Positions 11,877-13,708 of a stretch of 13,708 nt of DNA are shown here, in pieces; within the stretch, counting starts at the first letter, position 1, and every line of letters begins with the position of its first letter. Under the pieces are notes generated by a model. It worked only from the letters and a program-made list of their open reading frames with translations, had not been told where the DNA came from and made no database searches. The DNA comes from Clostridia bacterium (GTDB taxonomy: Bacteria > Bacillota_A > Clostridia > Oscillospirales > SIG627). Location: positions 1 through 13,708 of the forward strand of contig JAFVYT010000006.1 of assembly GCA_017508505.1 (NCBI GenBank), read 5' to 3'. A program made the translations under genes and the position numbers.

Positions 11877-13484
11877 ATGGATCGAATCTCCTTCAAGCGC
11901 TTCGGCGTGATGCTGGATATGAGCCGTAACTCCGTGATGCGGCCCGACGCACTCAAGGACTTTGCCACGCTTTTGCGCCAAATGGGCTACAACACCCTGC
12001 TTCTCTACACCGAGGACACCTACGAGATCCCCGGGGAGCCCTACTTCGGCCATTTCCGCGGGCGCTACACCGCCGAGGACATCCGCGGGATCGTCGCCCA
12101 TTGCGAAGGCCTCGGGATGGAGGTCATCCCCTGCATTCAGACGCTGGCGCACCTTGCCACCTACCTGAAGTGGCGGCACACCGCCCCCTTCAGGGACTGC
12201 GGGGACATCCTCCTTGCGGAGTCGGACGAGACCTACGCGCTCATCCGCAAAATGCTCCGCGGGGTGAAGGCCGCCTACAAGTCAAGGCACGTGCACGTAG
12301 GGATGGACGAGGCACACCTCATCGGCTTGGGACAGTATTTAAAGAAACACGGGTACACCGATCGCTTCGGCATCCTCTCCCGCCATCTGCAGAAGGTCTG
12401 CGAAATGGCACGGGAGGAGGGGCTGGAGCCCAATATGTGGAGCGATATGTTCTTCCGCTTGGCAAACGGTGGAGTCTACTCCCTGGACCGTCCGAAGCTC
12501 GATCCCGATCGGATCGGTCCTCTTCCCGAGGATCTGAATCTGACCTATTGGGACTACTACTCCACGGGCAAGCGCCGCTACCGCGCCATGTTCCGTGCCC
12601 ACAAAAGGCTCACCGACCGCATTTGGTTTGCGGGGGGCATCTGGACCTGGAAGGGCTGGGCTCCCGACAACCGCCATTCCGTGAACACCTGCCTGCCGGG
12701 GCTTGCGGTAGCCGCTGAGGAGGGGGTGGAAAACGCCTTCGTGACCCTCTGGGGGGACGACGGCGGGGAATGCTCCCGCTTTGCGGCACTTCCCTCTCTG
12801 TTTGCCGTGGCGCGCTTTGCCGCGGGTGAGACGGACAAAAAGCGCATCGCAGAGCAATTCGAGGAGTGCTTCGGCATCCCCTATCGCGCCTTTTTGGAGC
12901 TGGATCTCAAGCTCGAAAAGGATAAGGTGGCCAACCCCGAAAAATACCTGCTCTACAACGACCCCTTTTTGGGACTTTGCGATTCTACGGTCTACGGTAC
13001 TGAGGACGGCTTCTACCGCCGTGCCGCCCGCCGTCTCCGTCGCTATGCGAAACATCCCCGCTTCGGGGCGCTCTTTGCCTCGCAGGCCGCCCTTGCCCAA
13101 ACCCTTTCCTACAAGGCACTCCTTGGGAAAAAGACCAGAGAATGCTATGTGCGCGGCGACCGCGAGGGAGGCAAGGCGCTTCTGCGGGACTACGGTCTCG
13201 CCATTCGGGGTCTTCGGGACTTCATCGGAAAATTCCGCACTCTCTGGCATTGGGAGAACCGCCCCCAGGGCTTTGAGGTTCAGGAGGTTCGCCTCGGCGG
13301 CCTTTTGGAGCGCCTGCAGTCCTGCAGAGTACGCCTTGCGGATTGGGTGGAAAACGGCACCGAGATCCCCGAGCTGGCCGAGCCCTGCCTCGACTTCTTC
13401 GGAGGCGGCACCACCCTTGCCCCGGGTCACTTCCGCCACACCGCCTACGAAAAAATGTACACCCCCGGCCAACCGCCGAAATAA
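11877..13484 (+). CDS. GH20 beta-N-acetylhexosaminidase, GcnA-like, copy 2
   Basis: A 535-residue paralogue of the preceding gene along its whole length; by hand alignment 42 of the first 60 residues are identical, with lower similarity later. It keeps the same landmarks: DMSRN (14-18), VHVGMDEAH with Asp144 and Glu145, LTYWDYYSTG, GGIWTWKGWAPDNR and the helical C-terminal region including ENRPQGFEVQEVRLGGL. The two proteins differ around residues 94-110 (after IQTLAHL), in the GGDDGG-type loop (WGDDGGECSR against WCEAGGGTSR), and in the loop after LELDLKLEKDK, which is shorter than in copy 1. Such loops may tune specificity for GlcNAc versus GalNAc or linkage. AAAGGAAGG precedes the ATG and only 19 nt separate the genes, so they are co-transcribed. 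No signal peptide. Both copies look intact and catalytically competent. Confidence 0.85.
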   Translation: MDRISFKRFGVMLDMSRNSVMRPDALKDFATLLRQMGYNTLLLYTEDTYEIPGEPYFGHFRGRYTAEDIRGIVAHCEGLGMEVIPCIQTLAHLATYLKWRHTAPFRDCGDILLAESDETYALIRKMLRGVKAAYKSRHVHVGMDEAHLIGLGQYLKKHGYTDRFGILSRHLQKVCEMAREEGLEPNMWSDMFFRLANGGVYSLDRPKLDPDRIGPLPEDLNLTYWDYYSTGKRRYRAMFRAHKRLTDRIWFAGGIWTWKGWAPDNRHSVNTCLPGLAVAAEEGVENAFVTLWGDDGGECSRFAALPSLFAVARFAAGETDKKRIAEQFEECFGIPYRAFLELDLKLEKDKVANPEKYLLYNDPFLGLCDSTVYGTEDGFYRRAARRLRRYAKHPRFGALFASQAALAQTLSYKALLGKKTRECYVRGDREGGKALLRDYGLAIRGLRDFIGKFRTLWHWENRPQGFEVQEVRLGGLLERLQSCRVRLADWVENGTEIPELAEPCLDFFGGGTTLAPGHFRHTAYEKMYTPGQPPK

Positions 13485-13487
13485 AAC

Positions 13488-13525
13488 ATCAGCCCCCAAC
13501 GCTTTGTTGGGGGCTGATTCTTTTT
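13488..13525 (+). terminator. Terminator of the GH20 operon
   Basis: A 13-bp perfect stem ATCAGCCCCCAAC / GTTGGGGGCTGAT (13488-13500 with 13506-13518), loop GCTTT, followed by TCTTTTT. It begins 3 nt after the stop codon of the second gene. Confidence 0.9.
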
Positions 13526-13554
13526 ACGGGGGATTTATGGGGCTTTGCGCCATA

Positions 13555-13613
13555 CCCCACCAAAACCTTTTTCGAGAAAAAGGTTTTGGATTCCAAAAAG
13601 CTTTTGAGTGGGG
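13555..13613. repeat. Nested inverted repeat, unit 1
   Basis: An outer pair CCCCAC (13555-13560) / GTGGGG (13608-13613) encloses a perfect 14-bp stem CCAAAACCTTTTTC / GAAAAAGGTTTTGG (13560-13589, GA between arms) and the palindrome AAAAGCTTTT (13596-13605). There is no open frame with a ribosome binding site. It resembles the multicopy intergenic repeats of gut Clostridia, by memory rather than by search. Confidence 0.6.
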
Positions 13614-13694
13614 GGTCTTTCTTGGAACCCTTTTTTGAAAAAAAGGGTTCCAAACCTCCCAAAAAACTTTAGAGTTTTTTCAATAAGAAAGACC
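13614..13694. repeat. Nested inverted repeat, unit 2
   Basis: The outer pair GGTCTTTCTT (13614-13623) / AAGAAAGACC (13685-13694) encloses two hairpins. The first is TTGGAACCCTTTTTT / AAAAAAGGGTTCCAA (13622-13653, GA between arms); the second is AAAAAACT / AGTTTTTT (13661-13680, TTAG loop). The unit abuts unit 1 directly, so the two may form one composite repeat. The window ends 14 nt later. Confidence 0.6.
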
Positions 13695-13708
13695 TCACAA
13701 AACCGTGA

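Noticed and set aside
12339..13499. 386-codon open frame on the minus strand opposite the second GH20 gene
   Set aside because: Antisense shadow of a strongly supported gene; it starts inside the GH20 terminator and has no promoter or ribosome binding site. Similar shadows lie at 10205-11188 and 11216-11968.
1..13708. CRISPR array, tRNA, rRNA or prophage genes
   Set aside because: I found no regularly spaced repeats of CRISPR type, no tRNA-like cloverleaf with a T-arm, no rRNA and no phage or transposase genes. The repeats present are promoter modules, 11-bp regulator boxes and hairpins.

Overview
The window looks like chromosomal DNA of a GC-moderate Firmicute, most likely an anaerobic Clostridia gut-type bacterium (Oscillospiraceae/Lachnospiraceae-like). 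The reasons are strong GGAGG-type ribosome binding sites, sigma-A promoters close to TTGACA-N17-TATAAT, intrinsic terminators with long U tracts, compact operons, and genes for foraging on host-type glycans. This is a judgement from style and gene content; no marker gene fixes the taxon.

Left third (1-3980). A four-gene leftward operon runs nanA (N-acetylneuraminate lyase family), a D-lyxose/D-mannose isomerase, a LacX-type aldose 1-epimerase and a fructokinase-like PfkB kinase, and ends in an intrinsic terminator at about 307-350. Gaps are 19 nt, 7 nt and a 4-nt ATGA overlap. The expected partners of a normal sialic acid pathway (NanK, NanE, NagA, NagB) are absent. The set present would instead convert the deaminated sialic acid KDN to pyruvate plus mannose, then fructose, then fructose 6-phosphate. 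This reading is an inference. Beyond the terminator, positions 1-300 hold no convincing gene but carry two leftward consensus promoters, each inside a copy of a 25-26 bp direct repeat. They presumably drive a gene beyond the left edge.

3984-4960. A divergent AraC-type regulator faces the operon promoter and is its obvious candidate regulator. It ends at a bidirectional terminator shared with the next leftward operon.

4977-8760. A leftward signalling island. An OmpR-type response regulator, a HAMP histidine kinase, an eight-helix membrane protein of unknown function and a small two-helix membrane protein form one tightly packed operon. Upstream lies a second unit encoding a paralogue of the two-helix protein and a 36-residue ORF. 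Both units have a good -10, no -35, and 11-bp-phased direct repeats beginning exactly 9 bp upstream of the -10. This is the layout of promoters activated by OmpR/PhoB-type regulators, so the response regulator probably controls itself and the upstream unit.

8663-10140. An intergenic region with an imperfect 66-nt inverted repeat and a clear promoter leads into the housekeeping ATPase/GTPase ychF, which has its own terminator.

10183-13525. A consensus promoter drives two tandem, full-length paralogous GH20 (GcnA-like) beta-N-acetylhexosaminidases without signal peptides, followed by an intrinsic terminator. They probably release GlcNAc or GalNAc from imported oligosaccharides. The remaining DNA to 13708 is non-coding and contains nested inverted repeats typical of a multicopy intergenic repeat.
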